Shown in pieces: positions 6,598 through 7,189 of a DNA stretch of 7,189 nucleotides (position 1 is the stretch's first letter; each line of letters begins with the position of its first letter). The stretch comes from Methanosarcinales archaeon (GTDB taxonomy: Archaea > Halobacteriota > Methanosarcinia > Methanosarcinales > Methanogasteraceae). Below the pieces are notes generated by a model, which made no database searches, was not told the DNA's origin, and saw only the letters and a list, made by a program, of their open reading frames with translations. A program made the translations under genes and the position numbers. The DNA lies in the NCBI GenBank assembly GCA_030666765.1, contig DAOUXE010000048.1, positions 1-7,189 on the forward strand. Direction: 5' to 3'.

Positions 6598-6712
6598 CGC
6601 AGATGGACACAGATTATCTGTGTAAACAACTTTTCAGATCGATAGTTATCCATTCTGGTAGTTGTGGTTGCGTAAGACAATCAGACGTTTCCGGAATATA
6701 ATAAAAAGACTC

Positions 6713-6720
6713 GAACGAAT
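6713..6720. repeat. Target-site duplication, right copy
   Basis: GAACGAAT matches 6460-6467 exactly and directly abuts the GAGTC end of the element. Confidence 0.85.
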
Positions 6721-6874
6721 GGATAACATCCGGGAAAACAGTGCTTACTGCCCCTATAATTGCATAATCTTCATCGGAAACGATTTTTAATATTTTTTCC
6801 TCAGGTATTCGGTCTTTGATTCGGTCCAGGAGAGGTATTAGCTCGAGATAGCTTGGATTGATGTTGGTTATTAG

Positions 6875-6939
6875 ACATGTTGCGAAACAACACCTCCGCA
6901 AGAACCATGCACTCCATCTTCCCGTACAGCACCCTCAAT
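6875..6939 (-). other. Junction between the IS5-type element and the older transposase
   Basis: The IS5-type coding frame ends at 6940, and homology-like sequence of the other transposase begins near 6880. The edge of the IS5-type element must lie between them. On the plus strand, ACATGTTGCGAAACAACACC (6875-6894) is a candidate inverted end. The matching end would lie outside the window, so this is unproven. Confidence 0.3.
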
Positions 6940-7189
6940 TTAGCAGAATTTCAGGTGATAATTCCACAACCCACACGATATCACCCATAACTTTGTCATC
7001 AAACCCATCTTTTTTGTTGCGAAACTTGTCAGAAACTATCCCGAATCGTTTAACCCCGCCGATAGTGTGCTCCACGAGGACTCTGAAACCACTGACAATC
7101 CGGTTCCACGCCTTCACATCATCGGTTAATTCTTTCCCTTTCGGCTTCTTCTTCGGCATTATGACAAGTGTATCAGGATAATCCTTTTC
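6940..7189 (-). pseudogene. IS5-type transposase, 3' end, frameshifted
   Basis: The frame enters from the right window edge and encodes the C-terminal part of a DDE_Tnp_4-like (IS5 superfamily) transposase. DYPDTLVIMPKKKPKGKELT leads into the helix NRIVSGFRVLVEHTIGGVKR, whose Glu (VEH) is the third catalytic DDE residue. Then come FGIVSDKFRN and GFDDKVM. After VMGD the frame goes off into VWVVELSPEILLN and stops at 6935. Skipping one base at about 6979 gives SCGLWNYHLKFC and a TAA at 6942-6940, which matches the ACGLHN-type ending of the family. A one-base insertion is therefore likely, in the DNA or the assembly. It would change only the last dozen residues, so activity could survive. The catalytic Asp residues lie outside the window. 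Confidence 0.8.

Larger units (their letters stand above)
6468..6712 (-). mobile_element. MITE-like non-autonomous element, 245 bp
   Basis: The element is bounded by GAGACTTTTTAAT on the left and ATAAAAAGACTC on the right, the latter being GAGTCTTTTTAT on the minus strand. The inverted ends thus differ mainly at one position in the first ten. It is flanked by a perfect 8-bp duplication, GAACGAAT. It encodes no transposase. Inside are a tandem GTAATCAGT pair, a 13-bp-stem hairpin and a smaller palindrome. From its right end, a short minus-strand frame begins ESFYY and ends at a TAA near 6612; the second copy conserves this frame. An 8-bp duplication is usual for IS256, MULE and hAT-type transposases, so the split host gene's own family could have moved it (inference). 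Confidence 0.85.
5995..6901 (-). pseudogene. Transposase remnant (MULE/IS256-like), split by insertion
   Basis: Two frames make up the C-terminal part of one transposase. The first part (from about 6890 down to 6713) reads LITNINPSYLELIPLLDRI, then IVSDEDYAIIGAV and FPDVIHSF. The second (6459 to 5995) reads CVLHQLKNLTKKYLDEFG, and later TPETNNVMEQLFSVID and GDWKGFSPINRAKMKYG, ending in TAG. The D-x-x-x-A-I...FP...H-x-x-C-x-x-H arrangement with a late Asn-Asn-x-x-Glu resembles RNase-H-fold transposases of the MULE/IS256 type. SDED probably holds the second catalytic Asp and NNVME the Glu. The first Asp and the N-terminus are missing: the frame runs into the end of an IS5-type element near 6880-6940. 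A 245-bp element splits the gene. Removing it and one 8-bp duplication gives VIHSFCVLHQ in one frame. The family name is tentative; that it is a transposase is fairly firm. Confidence 0.75.

Noticed and set aside
5590..6712. The two inverted element copies as the terminal repeats of one large transposon
   Set aside because: The copy at 6468-6712 has its own 8-bp duplication on both sides, so it moved independently as a small unit.
1..7189. CRISPR array, tRNA or rRNA genes, defence or toxin-antitoxin system
   Set aside because: I saw no regularly spaced repeats, no cloverleaf-like sequence with T-loop consensus, and no cas, toxin or antitoxin motifs.

Overview
The window reads as a euryarchaeal chromosome segment, probably from a methanogen or an ANME-type relative in or near Methanosarcinales/Methanomicrobia; that placement is inference. 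The support is an HMf-type histone, a type II (archaeal/eukaryotic class) methionine aminopeptidase, TATA-box promoters of archaeal type (such as GTATATATAGG), a strong GGAGGT ribosome site, and an archaeal-type adenylylsulfate-kinase-like protein.

Layout. Positions 1-298 hold no recognisable gene. Positions 299-1413 (minus) carry a two-gene overlapping unit: an unrecognised protein with a probable GATase1/ThuA-like Rossmann fold, followed by a P-loop kinase of the adenylylsulfate kinase family. A TATA box lies at the right distance upstream. Positions 1414-2165 are mostly non-coding, with a doubtful small ORF, an orphan TATA box, long-range inverted repeats and an AT-rich nested palindrome. 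Positions 2166-3057 (minus) are a decayed class 1B dihydroorotate dehydrogenase gene (pyrD): its whole length can be traced, but it carries an in-frame TGA, an in-frame TAG and a frameshift near the 3' end. Positions 3060-3378 are a structured leader and promoter region for a histone gene (3379-3606). A hairpin plus T-run follows the histone. Methionine aminopeptidase (3677-4567) then overlaps ornithine carbamoyltransferase (4564-5487) by ATGA, so the two are very probably co-transcribed and translationally coupled.

From about 5590 to the right edge the window is a nest of mobile-element remains on the minus strand: the 3' end of an IS5-type (DDE_Tnp_4-like) transposase with a terminal frameshift, and the C-terminal part of a second transposase with a MULE/IS256-like look. 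The second transposase is split by a 245-bp non-autonomous element (6468-6712) with near-identical inverted ends and a perfect 8-bp target duplication (GAACGAAT). Removing the element and one duplication restores the transposase reading frame exactly. A diverged copy of the same small element sits in opposite orientation at 5590-5833, with its distal terminus flipped. This MITE-like family, and the short reading frame both copies conserve, is the most novel-looking content. The rest consists of known families, although the broken pyrD and the histone leader deserve a second look.
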